Source of the DNA: JBBDXA01 sp040902585
GTDB taxonomy: Bacteria; Planctomycetota; Phycisphaerae; Phycisphaerales; Phycisphaeraceae
Length of the DNA: 64,000 bases
Assembly: GCA_040902585.1 (NCBI GenBank)
Contig: JBBDXA010000238.1
Location: 1-64,000, forward strand
Direction of reading: 5' to 3'
Part shown: one piece after another, positions 9,736 to 19,381 of the stretch
Numbering within the stretch: position 1 is the first letter of the stretch
Layout: each line of letters begins with the position of its first letter
Notes under the pieces: model-generated
Told to the model about the DNA's origin: nothing
The model's input: only the letters and a program-made list of their open reading frames with translations
The model's database searches: none
Translations under genes and position numbers: made by a program

Positions 9736-9751
9736 TGTTCCACGTGGAACA
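9736..9751. promoter_or_regulatory. parS: parS site 2
   Basis: A second identical 16-bp palindrome, 53 bases centre to centre from the first, about 44 bases upstream of the Nudix gene start. The spacing is close to five helical turns, which would put both sites on the same face of the DNA. Confidence 0.95.
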
Positions 9752-9794
9752 TGTTAGCTGAGCAGACTTGCATCAGACGGCAGGGGAGCACAGA

Positions 9795-10295
9795 ATGCCG
9801 TGCATGAGCGATTCAACAATCGAGGTTATCAGCCGTGGCGTTTTTCTTTGGCAGGGCGATTTGCTGGTCTGCCGCAACCGGAAGTTGGGGCACACCTTTT
9901 TGCCTGGTGGTCATGTGGAAAAAGGGGAGCGGGCAACGGCAGCCCTGAAGCGGGAGATGATGGAGGAGGCTGGCGTCTCGCTTCAAGTCGGGCGCTTTAT
10001 CGGAGCTTGTGAGGCCAGTTTTCAGCAGCAGCGAAAGTCCAATAAGGGGGTTCGCTATCACCATGAACTGAATCTGCTTTTCGCGCTGCACCCTGATTCT
10101 CAGACCGCACTTGCCTTTGATCCCCACGCGATTCGGAGCATGGAGGAGGCGATCGAGTTTCTGTGGTTGCCATTGAAGCAGATTGAAAGCGACACCGCCC
10201 TGCTCCTGCCGCACGGCGTTTCATCGCTGGTACTCGGATCGCAAACACAGGCCGCCCCAGCGTGGGTCTGCCTGTTTGAAGCGCCATCCTTATAA
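9795..10295 (+). CDS. Nudix hydrolase
   Basis: It hydrolyses a nucleoside diphosphate linked to another moiety; the substrate is not predictable. The Nudix box is complete at residues 39-61, with Gly39, Glu45, Arg53-Glu54 and the metal ligands Glu57 and Glu58 (REMMEEAGV). The protein is 166 residues from the ATG at 9795, which has AGGGGA seven bases upstream; an ATG at 9804 is the alternative. It is divergent from parB and its upstream region contains both parS sites, so ParB spreading could affect its expression (inference). Confidence 0.9.
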   Translation: MPCMSDSTIEVISRGVFLWQGDLLVCRNRKLGHTFLPGGHVEKGERATAALKREMMEEAGVSLQVGRFIGACEASFQQQRKSNKGVRYHHELNLLFALHPDSQTALAFDPHAIRSMEEAIEFLWLPLKQIESDTALLLPHGVSSLVLGSQTQAAPAWVCLFEAPSL

Positions 10296-10371
10296 GACGC
10301 TGCATCTGGATTCACCCCGATGCGTCAAGCGGCCGAGCCGGATGCTCCGATGATGGCGGGGGAGTATTCGT

Positions 10372-11190
10372 ATGGCCACCGCCACAACCAGCCCAGCACC
10401 CGACCTGGAAACCGTCGAGCATTTGCTCAGCGAGTTCCAGCATCTGGAAACTCAGCTCCAGCAGGTCCGCGAAGGCCTGACCCATTCCCATCGCCTGGCG
10501 ACCCTGGGCACAATCGCAGCCATCATCGCCCACGAGTTCAACAACATCCTCACGCCCATCATGACCTACAGCCAGCTCGCCCTGGCGAACCCGGATGATC
10601 ACCAGTCCCTGCTTAAAGCCGCGGAGAAGTCCGCATTGGGTGCTGAGCGTGCCGCAAGAATATGTTCATCGCTTTTAGGTTTTGCACGTGAGGCTGACGA
10701 GCAGCATGCCGCCCCGCTCCGGCGGACTGTCGAAGATGCCATCGCCTGCATGGCCCGCGAGCCGGCGAAGGACAACATCGATCTGAAAGTGGATCTGCCT
10801 GATGTACAGGTCGCCCTCGCGCCGCTCAGTCTTCAGCAGGTGCTGCTCAACCTGTTGCTCAATGCGAAAAAGGCGATGGGTCCGCGCGGCGGGAAGATCC
10901 GCATCACCGGCCGAGTCGCCGGCTCCCTGGTGTACATCGACCTGGCCGACAGCGGCCCCGGCATTCCGCCGGCGATCCGCGATCGCTTGTTCGAGCCCTT
11001 CGTCACCCAGCGCATCCGCCACGACCTCGATGACGCTCCCGAGAAGCGGGGCACCGGCCTGGGCCTGTGCATCTGCCGCGACATCATCCACCAGGCCGGC
11101 GGCACCATCGGCGTCGACAGCGCCCCCGGACAGGGCGCGGTCTTTCACATCGCGCTGCCCAAAGCGGATGATCTTTTTGAGTCCACCTGA
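10372..11190 (+). CDS. Soluble histidine kinase without a sensor domain
   Basis: A two-component-type kinase of 272 residues. The dimerisation helix carries the phospho-accepting His54 in an HEFNN motif, as in NtrB-like kinases. The ATPase domain has the N-box (Asn164 in LLLNAKKAM), the G1 box DSGPGIPP (about 193-200) and the G2 box GTGLGL (227-232). Before the His helix there are only about 40 residues forming a short coiled coil, so there is no membrane helix, PAS or GAF domain. GGGGGAG precedes the ATG. No response regulator is adjacent; the signal and partner are unknown. Confidence 0.9.
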   Translation: MATATTSPAPDLETVEHLLSEFQHLETQLQQVREGLTHSHRLATLGTIAAIIAHEFNNILTPIMTYSQLALANPDDHQSLLKAAEKSALGAERAARICSSLLGFAREADEQHAAPLRRTVEDAIACMAREPAKDNIDLKVDLPDVQVALAPLSLQQVLLNLLLNAKKAMGPRGGKIRITGRVAGSLVYIDLADSGPGIPPAIRDRLFEPFVTQRIRHDLDDAPEKRGTGLGLCICRDIIHQAGGTIGVDSAPGQGAVFHIALPKADDLFEST

Positions 11191-11494
11191 TCCCCTTCGC
11201 TCCGCCTAATCCGCAAGGTCCGATAGTCATTTTCTCTCGACATCGCGCGATCCCTTCTGGTATACTCCGTTGTCGTTTCGACCCAGGTTCAGTGCGCCCT
11301 TGGGCGCACACCCGTGACTCACAGCATCGGAATGCGATGCCTTCGCGGGTGAACGTCGGCCGAAACGATGAATGATGTTCACTCGGCAACAGCCTTGCTG
11401 AACCTCATTCACCCGCGATTGTCAATCTCATACGCGCGGCTGGCGCACTGGTTGCCAGCCCCCTGAACCACGGACGGATTCACGGAGCAGCCAC
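11191..11494. other. Leader and promoter region before the coiled-coil operon
   Basis: It holds a promoter candidate (11237-11266) and a perfect 8-bp hairpin with a two-base loop at 11292-11309 (GTGCGCCC/GGGCGCAC) that lacks a T-run. No gene is seen. If the promoter is right, the downstream gene has a leader of about 220 bases. Confidence 0.5.
11237..11266 (+). promoter_or_regulatory. Sigma-70-like promoter candidate
   Basis: TCGACA, an 18-base spacer and TATACT with an extended TG motif (TGGTATACT). It is the best promoter match upstream of the coiled-coil/McrB-like gene block. Confidence 0.45.
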
Positions 11495-12865
11495 ATGACG
11501 GATCATAAAGATCGTACGGATCAAGGCCCGGATCGTTCTCGCCGGTCTACCCCCACAACCTCAACACCTTCCGCAACGATCGCCGATCGCCTGCGCCGGT
11601 TCTTCTCGGGCGAGCATCTGGCGGCGCTGGCGAATCGTCTCGGCTGGGCGCGGCTGCGGCGCACGCCGGGGCTCGGCTGGTTCGTGCTCATCGCCGCCAT
11701 CGCGCTGTTCGTCCAGGGCGTGGGCCTGGCGAATCTCATCGCCGTCGATGAAGGAAAGCAGGATCTGAAATCCGAACAACAGACCTGGCAGGCGACGGCC
11801 GGCCAGCGGCAGACCGCATTAGATGAAATCGCCGCGCTGCGACAGGAGCAGTTCGCCGCCAAGCAGGTGTTGCATACGACCAAGGGGATGATCGATGCGG
11901 AGTCCGGGCGGCTGGCGGAAACGAAGGCTGCGCTGAAGCTCACGCAGGAACTTCGCGACCAGGCGCAGATTGAACAAGGTGCCGCCAGGAGTGATGCTCA
12001 GCGTCAGCGTGAACTGAACGATTCACTCGCGGCGAAGATCACGGATCTCAATGCACGGAAGGAAACGATCGAAGGCACCGTTGCGCAGCTCGAGGGTGAT
12101 CACTCCCGGCTCGCCGCGGAAGTCGCCAACTCCAGGAAGCTGCTCGATGAGCATCGTGCGGAGGTCGCCCGCGCGCAGGCGCATGCGAAGGAGCTCGACG
12201 CCCAGGCGGCCGTGGCCGCCGAAGCGATCCGCCAGTCGCGCGAAGGGTACCTCAAGGCTCAGGCCGCCTTCGATGAAGCGACGAAGCAGCACGCCAAAGC
12301 CGCGGCCGAGCGCGATGTCGCGCAAGTCGCCTTCGATACTCTTAAGAAGCAGTCTACTATTCTCACATCTGATATTGATTCCTTGACCAAGCAGCAGGCC
12401 GACCTGCGCTCGGCACTTGCAACCCTAAAGAAGGCAACCGATGACGCGGCTGCCGGGCGCGAAGCGGCTGAGTTGGAACTGACCAGCCTGCTGGCGAAGC
12501 TGGACAAGCTCAACAAGCAACTCGCCGAGAAGCAGGGGGCTCTGGCGGCTGAGGAAACGCTCCTTCAGTCCGCCCAGACCCGGCATGACGCCATCAAATC
12601 CCGCGTGGCCAACCTGCAATCGGAACTGAAGCCCCTGGAGGAGCAGCGGCTTGTAATTGATGCTGCTGTCAATGGTAAGAAGAAGGAAGTCGAAACGCTT
12701 CAGCAGCAGATCGAGTCACTGCGAGCGGACTTGAAGAGCCTGCTGGAGACCGCGCCGAAGGCCGTCACTCCGCCGACCCAGGCAAAGCCTGAAGCACCGG
12801 CAGCGCCTTCGAAAGAAAGCCTGTTGGACGACGCGGCGAAGGCACCGGCGACGAAGGCTGACTGA
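11495..12865 (+). CDS. Membrane-anchored coiled-coil protein
   Basis: A 456-residue protein. A Ser/Thr-rich N-terminus leads to one hydrophobic helix (about residues 60-82, LGWFVLIAAIALFVQGV), followed by a continuous Ala/Glu/Lys/Gln-rich coiled coil to about residue 410 and a Pro/Ala-rich tail (TPPTQAKPEAPAAP). GGAG precedes the ATG by eight bases. No enzymatic domain is visible. It lies about 190 bases upstream of the giant McrB-like coiled-coil gene on the same strand and has the same plan of an N-terminal helix plus coiled coil. The two proteins could therefore assemble at the membrane (inference). The 12866-13057 gap holds a weak 6-bp hairpin and an AT-rich patch only. Confidence 0.85.
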   Translation: MTDHKDRTDQGPDRSRRSTPTTSTPSATIADRLRRFFSGEHLAALANRLGWARLRRTPGLGWFVLIAAIALFVQGVGLANLIAVDEGKQDLKSEQQTWQATAGQRQTALDEIAALRQEQFAAKQVLHTTKGMIDAESGRLAETKAALKLTQELRDQAQIEQGAARSDAQRQRELNDSLAAKITDLNARKETIEGTVAQLEGDHSRLAAEVANSRKLLDEHRAEVARAQAHAKELDAQAAVAAEAIRQSREGYLKAQAAFDEATKQHAKAAAERDVAQVAFDTLKKQSTILTSDIDSLTKQQADLRSALATLKKATDDAAAGREAAELELTSLLAKLDKLNKQLAEKQGALAAEETLLQSAQTRHDAIKSRVANLQSELKPLEEQRLVIDAAVNGKKKEVETLQQQIESLRADLKSLLETAPKAVTPPTQAKPEAPAAPSKESLLDDAAKAPATKAD

Positions 12866-13057
12866 GCGGCGGCCGCCTTGGAAGCAGAGTTCAGCACTCG
12901 CGAAGCAGGGCGGTAAGGGCCCCTCAACTGCATGAAAGGTCACGATGATGAGATCGTGTCTGATTAAGTAATATGATTTGATCTTTTTGTGTCCTGGCAA
13001 TGAAGACATGGTGGGTCTGATCTTCAAGGACGAATCAACGGTATGGAGGCCGGTTCA

Positions 13058-16000
13058 ATGCAGGTGTTCACCTATCTCCTCTGGTTCTCGCTCAGTGCGG
13101 GATTTTTCGCTCTCCTGATCTGGTCGTATGTCCGCTACCGCGATCGCGCGGTGCAGGCCGAGGCCATGTCCGCCAACCTCCCTGCCGCGTGCAGGCTGGA
13201 TGATCTGCGCGAACAGGTCGCCTCGGAAGAGACCCGGCTGACTGAACTTCAGTCACAGCTCAAGTCGCACGGCACGCGCCTGGCCGACGCCCTGGAAGCC
13301 ATCGAAGCCAAGCGCAAGGCTGAAGAATGGCTCGACATGCACAAGCCGGAGCTGGAATCGCTCCAGCGCGAACGGCAGCAGCAGAAGGAATTGCGCGTTC
13401 ACCTGGATGAACTCAAAGCCGATGTCGCGCAGCTCACAGGCGAGCAGCGCACCCTTGCGCAGGATGCCGCGACTGTCGAGGCCCGACGCAGCGGTGCCCG
13501 CGAACAGCTTCAAGCCATCAGCACGGAACTGAAAGAGAAATCGCAGAAGCTCGACGAAGCCCGCAACCTTATAGAGTCCCTTCAGGAACGCCGCAGCCAG
13601 CTTCGCAGCGAAGTGGCGGAACTGGACACGCTCGGCGAGAAGCATCGCAAGCTGGATCAGGAAGTCACCGCGCTGGCCCAGCGGCGCAGGCTTCTGCGCG
13701 ATGAGATCGAGCAGGGCGAGCGTCAACAGGCGGGGCTGGATGAAAATGTCACGCAGATCACCGAAGAACTGAATCGCAAGAATGATGCCCTTGGGGAAAC
13801 GCAGGAATCACTCGACGCTGCAAAGGAAAAGCATGCATCGCTCAAGGCCCAGGTCGCTGAGCTTTCCGCGCTGGCGGGGCGGCACGACGGCCTGACGCAG
13901 AAGCATGAACTGCTGACGCGCGAAGTGGACGGCCTGACTCGTCAGAATACGGAACTGGCCCGTGAAGTCGCCGCAGCCCAGGGTGATAAGGATCAACTCG
14001 CCACGGATGTCGCTGAGCTTCAAGTCACATTGCAGGACCAGTCACAGTCGCTCGATGAGCTTCGCGCCGCCTGCGAAGAGCTGCGCGATGAACGATCGAA
14101 ACTCAAGGCTGAAGTCGCGCAGTTCGACTCGCTCAGTCGCCGGCAGGCGGAGCTGCGCGACACCGTCGCGGGCCTGGCGCAGCAGCAGGGCGAGCTGACG
14201 CAGGCGATCGCCGCCGCCAGCGCTCAGAAGCACACCGTTGAAACCACGCTGGCGGAACTGAAAGCCCAGGCGGATGACTTCAAACAGGCTGTGGCCCAGG
14301 AGCGATCGACCTGTGAATCGCTGGGCGCGCAGCGGGCGTCGCTGCGAGCGGAGGTTGCCGAACTCTCGCAGTTGTCCGCCCAGCAGAAACAGATCAAGGA
14401 AACGCTCGGGTTGCTCCAGTCGCAGCAGGATGAGTTGAACCGCACTGTTGCGGCCGCCCGTTACGAAAAGGATCAACTCGAATGCCAGATCGCGCCGCTG
14501 AGAACGGCGCTGAGTGAAACCGTCTCGTCACTTGAATCCTCGAAGACCAGTCTCGATGCGGTGCGCGAACGACATGGCCAGCTCAAGGCCGAGGTCGCGG
14601 AGCTGTCTGAGCTTTCCGCCAGGCAGAAGCAGATTCGCGAGTCGATCAATTCGCTGGAAACGCAGCACGAAGAGCTGAATCGCCTCGTCGCACAAGGCCG
14701 ACAGGAAAAGGATCAACTCGATGGCCACATCGAGCCCTTGCGCAAGGCGCTCGAAGACACCGAGTCGGCGCTGGCGGCGGCGAAGACGAATCTCGATGCG
14801 GTGCGCGAACGCTGCGGGCAGCTTCGTGCCGAGGTCGCCGAGCTTGACGCGCTGGCGGCGCGGCAGGCGGCGCTGCGGCTGGATATCGACGAACTCACAC
14901 GTCAACATCGCGAGCTTTCCGCGGCCGTCACTTCCGACCAGATGCAGAAGGAACAACTCGAGAACGATCTGGAACCGATCGCCACCGAGCTTGAAGAAAA
15001 GTCGCAGCTTCTTGAACACACGCAAGCTGCCTACGATGCCGTGCGCGAACGGCATGGCTCGCTCAAAGCGGAAGTCAGCGAAATGGAAGGCCTGCTCGCC
15101 CAGCATCAGGAACTCAGGAGTGAAGTGAGTGAACTGGTCGATCGTCAGCGACAGCTTGACACGATTGTCGCCGCGGCTGAAAACCGCAAGGCCCAGCTCG
15201 ATGCCCAGCTTGCCGGGATTCGCAGCGATCTTTCCAATGTCACCTCCGAGTTCAACGAAACGCGAAACGCCTTCAACGGCCTGTGCGAACGGCAGGGTTC
15301 GCTCAAGGCTGAAATCGCCGAGTACGAATCGATCGCCCAGCGCCAGGTCTCCCTGCAAGCGGAAGTGGAAGAACTCGACCGCAAGCAGCGAGAACTGGCG
15401 GACGGTGTCGCCTCCCGGCAGGCGCAGAAGCAGGATCTCGATGAACGGCTCATCGCGACTCGAGAAGAGTTCGCCACGGTGTCTTCTCGCTTGACCGAGA
15501 CGCGATCCATCTTCGATTCACTCAGCGAACGGCAGGGCACGCTCAAGGCCCAGGTGATCGAACTTGAAGCGACCGCCGAGCATCACGCGACACTGCGTCA
15601 CGAAATCAGCGACCTGACCGAGCGTGAAAAGACGCTGCGAACCACGGTGGATTCGTTCACGATTCAGAAGGTTCAGCTTGATGATCAACTCGGGGCAGCG
15701 AAGACAGAGTTTGAAGAAGTCTCGCGGCGACTGCGCGAGAGCAGGACGAATCATGATTCGCTTTGCGAGAAGCAGGGGACGCTGAAGGCGGACATCGTCG
15801 AGCTTGAAGCCTTGTCCCGGCGACAGGCGGAGCTGCGCGATGAAGTGGTGGAACTGGCCCACCGCCAGGGGGAAGTCGCCGGCTTCGTGCAGCAGCTTCA
15901 GAATGAGAAGCGAAAGCTCGAAGAACAGATCGCGCCGCTGCGCGGCGACCTTGAAGAAAAGACCGGCCTGCTGCGCGACACGCGCCTGGCGGTCGAAGCG

Positions 16001-19000
16001 ATGCGCGAGCGGCAGGGGGCGCTGCGCGGCGAGATCTCCGAACTGGAAGGCCTGGCCACGCGACAGCAATCGCTGCAGAACCAGGTGGATGACCTTTCCA
16101 AACAGCAGCGTTCGCTGGCATCGAGCGTGACGCAGCTTGAATCGCAGAAGCAGCAGCTTCAGGACCAGGTTGCGCCGCTGGGCGAAGAACTCGAAGAAAA
16201 AACGCAGGCACTCAAGGCCTCGCGCGAAGCGGTGCAGCAGCTTGCTGAGCGACACGGGCAGCTTCGCGCGGAGATCGCTGAATTTGAAACGCTTGCTCGC
16301 AGGCATCAGCAGCTTCAGGTCGAAGTCACCGAGCTTTCCAAGATGCACATCGACCTGTCGCATAAGGTCGCGGCCGCCCAGCATCAGAAGCAGCAGCTTG
16401 ATGATGAACTCACGCATGTCAGCATCGAGCTTTCGGAGAAATCCGAATCGCTCGACACGACGCGAGCGACCTACAACGAACTGCGCGAGAAGCAGGCGTC
16501 GCTGAAGACCGAGGTGGCGGAACTTGACGCCCTGGCGAATCGCTTCCGCTCGCTTCAGAAGGAAGTGGCAACGCTCGCGGCCCAGCAGTCGGAGCTTTCA
16601 AAGCACGTCAGCGCGGCTGACTCGAAGAAGGTGACGCTCACCGAGGAACTCTCCCGCGTGTCGGCTGAACTTCAAGAGAAGTCGCACAATCTCGCGGAGA
16701 CGAAGACGGAAAGCCAGGCCCTGGCAGAACGCCGGGCGACCCTGCGGGCGGAGGTGGCCGATCTCGAAGCGGTTGCGAAGAAGCACACCACGCTGAGCCA
16801 TCAGGTTGATGAACTGACCGCGCGCAAGCGGGAGATTGAGCAGTCGCTTTTGACCACGGATGTCCGCAAGACGAAGACCGTTGACGAACTCACCGAGCTT
16901 TCAGCCGAGCTTGAAGAGAAAACGCAGCAGCTTGCAGACACGCGTGAAACACACCAGGCCATGTCCGAGGAAGTCGCTTCGCTCCGCACGCAGGTGGCGG
17001 ATCTCGCTGCCCTGGCCGCCCGGCACGAGACGCTTCAGAGCGAAGTCGGTTCGCTCGCGGCTCAGCATGCCGAGCTCGATGCGAAGATCGCTGTCGCCTC
17101 GCAGAAGAAAGACCATAAGGATTCGCAGTTGTCCGAAGTCACTTCGACTCTGTCCGAACGCCGCAAGGCGATGGATGAAGCGGGCAAGATGGTCGAGGCC
17201 CTCAAGACGCAGCGCAATCATCTGACCTCGGAAGTGGCGGACCTTGAAACCTTGGCCGCGCGTCACGAGGAACTGGAGCATCACATCGCCACGCTCAGCG
17301 AGCAGGCCAAGGACCTGGCGCATGAAGTCGGTTCCGGCCAGATGCGGCGCACGCAGATTCAGAATCAGCTCGATGCCATTCAAAAGAACATCGACGAGCA
17401 GCAGGGCACGCTCAAGGAAGGCCGCACTGAAATCGATCTGCTCCGCGAAGTGCGTGGCGGGCTAAAGGCGGAAGTCGCTGAGCTCACCAAGCTCGCCGAG
17501 AATTATCGCGAATTGAAGCAGGCGGTGCTGACGCTGGGCGACAAAAACGCCAAGCTCCAAATCGAAGTCGCCACGCTCGACTGCAAGAAGAGCGAAGCCC
17601 AGGAAACCGCGGGCAGCCTGGCATCGCAACTGGCGGAGCGTTCGCAGTCGCTCGAATCGATCCGCGGCGAGTACGACAAGCTCCGCGAGCAGCACGCTTC
17701 GCTCAAGGCCCAGGTCTCCGAGCTTTCCGTGCTCTCGCAATCGCGCAAGGAAGAGTCCTCCGCGCTGGGCGGCCGGCTCAAGCAGATCATGGAAGACCTC
17801 GGCCAGAAGGAAGAGCAACTCGGCGAAACGAAGAAGCGTCACGACGAGCTCAGCGAAGAAGTCTCCGGCCTCGCCGCGCGACGCGAGCAACTCGAAAAGA
17901 CCGTCGAAGTCGTCAACGAAACGCTCAAGGAACTCCGCCTGCAATCAGGCTATCGCGGTCACAACGCCGGCCCGCTTTCGGAACTCTGGAAGCCCGCGCT
18001 CATGAAGGCTGACTTCGCCGCCCCGCGCAGCGATGATGAACAGACCTGCCTCAAGGCCACGAAGAAATATCTGGCGAACCTGGGCCTGCGTTTTCCCAGC
18101 CGCGTGATCAATGCGTTCCACACCTCGCTGAAGGTTTCGGAAGTGTCGCCGCTCGTCGTGCTCGCCGGCATCAGCGGTACGGGCAAGAGCGAACTGGCGC
18201 GACGTTATGCCGAGGGTATGGGCATGCACTTCCTCAATATCGCCGTGCAGCCGCGCTGGGACTCGCCGCAGGATATGTTCGGCTTCTTCAACTACCTCGA
18301 AAACCAGTACCGCGCGACGGAGCTGGCCCGCGCCCTGGTGCAGATGGATCCTTACGCCCAGGACAAGGACCGCGGCTGGCAGTTCCCCGAAGGCTGGGAC
18401 CACAGCCTGAGCGATCGCATGCTCATCGTGCTGCTGGATGAAATGAACCTGGCGCGCGTCGAGTATTACTTCAGCGAATTCCTCTCGCGTCTTGAGATTC
18501 GCCGCGGCATCAAGCGCGGTAACTCGAGCGATCGCCGCAAGGCTGAGATCACGCTGGAAGTCGGCAGCCACGGCGCAGCGGATCCTTCCATGCGGCTCTT
18601 CGTGGACACCAACGTGCTCTTCGTCGGCACGATCAATGAAGATGAAACGACACAGACGCTGTCTGAGAAGGTCGTGGATCGCTCGAACGTACTCGCCTTC
18701 GGTAAGCCGCCGCGGCTGACTGATTTGCCGCGCATCGGCGCGATGGGCAGTAGCGGCAACGGTCAGGGCCAGCTCAGCGACAAATTCGTGCCCTTCAAGC
18801 AGTGGCAGAAATGGCTGCGAGCGGACACGGAACTTGAATCAGCAGCGGGCGCGCAGGTCAATCGCTGGATCGAAGAGATGAACCAGGCGATGGAGATGAT
18901 CCGTCGGCCCTTCGCGTTCCGCACGCACATGGCCATGCGAAGTTATGCCGCGAACTATCCCGAACAGGGCGAGCACGGCCTGATGAACGCGATGGCGGAT

Positions 19001-19219
19001 CAGGTCGAGCAGAAGCTGCTGCCCAAGTTCCGCGGGCTCGATCCCAACGAAGAGAACGTCGGCCGGGCCCTGGACCGCGTCGTCACCATGCTCGACGAAC
19101 TGGGCGACGGCGGCCTGATCAGCGCCATCGAAGCGGCCCGCCGCGACGGCACCCGCGAACACCAGTTCATCTTCCGCGGCGTGGACCGCAGCGCGGACTT
19201 ACAGGAAGCGCTGGCGTAA
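13058..19219 (+). CDS. Giant coiled-coil protein with C-terminal McrB-like AAA+ domain
   Basis: A 2053-residue protein in three parts. An N-terminal membrane helix (about 3-25, TYLLWFSLSAGFFALLIW) precedes a very long coiled coil (about 45-1628), most of it made of 80-residue repeats, and then an AAA+ domain (about 1660-2053). The AAA+ part has Walker A GISGTGKS (about 1704-1711), Walker B VLLDEMNLARVEYY (near 1790) and a sensor segment GTINEDETTQ (near 1855). These are signatures of the McrB branch of AAA+ NTPases, which drive McrC-type nucleases in type IV restriction. The ATG at 13058 is preferred because GGAGG lies eight bases upstream; the ATG at 13043 is the alternative. Long coiled coil fused to McrB is the hallmark of the CoCoNuT class (family knowledge from memory). 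The N-terminal helix implies a membrane-tethered NTPase. ATP versus GTP use is not decided. Confidence 0.85.
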   Translation: MQVFTYLLWFSLSAGFFALLIWSYVRYRDRAVQAEAMSANLPAACRLDDLREQVASEETRLTELQSQLKSHGTRLADALEAIEAKRKAEEWLDMHKPELESLQRERQQQKELRVHLDELKADVAQLTGEQRTLAQDAATVEARRSGAREQLQAISTELKEKSQKLDEARNLIESLQERRSQLRSEVAELDTLGEKHRKLDQEVTALAQRRRLLRDEIEQGERQQAGLDENVTQITEELNRKNDALGETQESLDAAKEKHASLKAQVAELSALAGRHDGLTQKHELLTREVDGLTRQNTELAREVAAAQGDKDQLATDVAELQVTLQDQSQSLDELRAACEELRDERSKLKAEVAQFDSLSRRQAELRDTVAGLAQQQGELTQAIAAASAQKHTVETTLAELKAQADDFKQAVAQERSTCESLGAQRASLRAEVAELSQLSAQQKQIKETLGLLQSQQDELNRTVAAARYEKDQLECQIAPLRTALSETVSSLESSKTSLDAVRERHGQLKAEVAELSELSARQKQIRESINSLETQHEELNRLVAQGRQEKDQLDGHIEPLRKALEDTESALAAAKTNLDAVRERCGQLRAEVAELDALAARQAALRLDIDELTRQHRELSAAVTSDQMQKEQLENDLEPIATELEEKSQLLEHTQAAYDAVRERHGSLKAEVSEMEGLLAQHQELRSEVSELVDRQRQLDTIVAAAENRKAQLDAQLAGIRSDLSNVTSEFNETRNAFNGLCERQGSLKAEIAEYESIAQRQVSLQAEVEELDRKQRELADGVASRQAQKQDLDERLIATREEFATVSSRLTETRSIFDSLSERQGTLKAQVIELEATAEHHATLRHEISDLTEREKTLRTTVDSFTIQKVQLDDQLGAAKTEFEEVSRRLRESRTNHDSLCEKQGTLKADIVELEALSRRQAELRDEVVELAHRQGEVAGFVQQLQNEKRKLEEQIAPLRGDLEEKTGLLRDTRLAVEAMRERQGALRGEISELEGLATRQQSLQNQVDDLSKQQRSLASSVTQLESQKQQLQDQVAPLGEELEEKTQALKASREAVQQLAERHGQLRAEIAEFETLARRHQQLQVEVTELSKMHIDLSHKVAAAQHQKQQLDDELTHVSIELSEKSESLDTTRATYNELREKQASLKTEVAELDALANRFRSLQKEVATLAAQQSELSKHVSAADSKKVTLTEELSRVSAELQEKSHNLAETKTESQALAERRATLRAEVADLEAVAKKHTTLSHQVDELTARKREIEQSLLTTDVRKTKTVDELTELSAELEEKTQQLADTRETHQAMSEEVASLRTQVADLAALAARHETLQSEVGSLAAQHAELDAKIAVASQKKDHKDSQLSEVTSTLSERRKAMDEAGKMVEALKTQRNHLTSEVADLETLAARHEELEHHIATLSEQAKDLAHEVGSGQMRRTQIQNQLDAIQKNIDEQQGTLKEGRTEIDLLREVRGGLKAEVAELTKLAENYRELKQAVLTLGDKNAKLQIEVATLDCKKSEAQETAGSLASQLAERSQSLESIRGEYDKLREQHASLKAQVSELSVLSQSRKEESSALGGRLKQIMEDLGQKEEQLGETKKRHDELSEEVSGLAARREQLEKTVEVVNETLKELRLQSGYRGHNAGPLSELWKPALMKADFAAPRSDDEQTCLKATKKYLANLGLRFPSRVINAFHTSLKVSEVSPLVVLAGISGTGKSELARRYAEGMGMHFLNIAVQPRWDSPQDMFGFFNYLENQYRATELARALVQMDPYAQDKDRGWQFPEGWDHSLSDRMLIVLLDEMNLARVEYYFSEFLSRLEIRRGIKRGNSSDRRKAEITLEVGSHGAADPSMRLFVDTNVLFVGTINEDETTQTLSEKVVDRSNVLAFGKPPRLTDLPRIGAMGSSGNGQGQLSDKFVPFKQWQKWLRADTELESAAGAQVNRWIEEMNQAMEMIRRPFAFRTHMAMRSYAANYPEQGEHGLMNAMADQVEQKLLPKFRGLDPNEENVGRALDRVVTMLDELGDGGLISAIEAARRDGTREHQFIFRGVDRSADLQEALA
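13601..17941 (+). repeat. Eighteen tandem 240-bp units encoding 80-residue coiled-coil repeats
   Basis: Each unit begins with a variant of LKAEVAELxxLxxRQ. Unit starts are at 13601 and 13841, then at 14102 and every 240 bases exactly up to 17702, with no insertion or deletion in those last sixteen units. The unit starting at 13841 is 261 bases, longer by exactly seven codons, one heptad. Similarity is strong at the protein level and partial at the DNA level. Confidence 0.9.
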
Positions 19220-19230
19220 GTAAGGAATTT

Positions 19231-19381
19231 AACCACGGATAACACGGATAGCACTGATGGGAAAGACAGATAGATAGTAGGTAGTAGGTAGTTAGATAGA
19301 TAAACAGATACACACACGGACAACCTGAGCTACAACGGCATTGTGTATTTTCAATCCGTGCCATCCGTGTTATCCGTGGTC
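19231..19381. repeat. Fold-back element with CACGGATAA arms and a GATA/GTAG microsatellite loop
   Basis: Within the 400-base gap between the McrB-like and DUF2357-like genes. The left arm (19232-19257) is built of ACCACGGATAACACGGAT, the right arm (19353-19380) is its imperfect inverted copy, and the loop (about 19262-19310) is a GATA/GTAG microsatellite. The transcript could fold into a large hairpin that separates the two reading frames. The remaining 240 bases up to 19622 show no gene. Confidence 0.85.

Noticed and set aside
11292..11309. 8-bp hairpin considered as a terminator
   Set aside because: Perfect stem but no T-run after it; it is more likely part of a leader.
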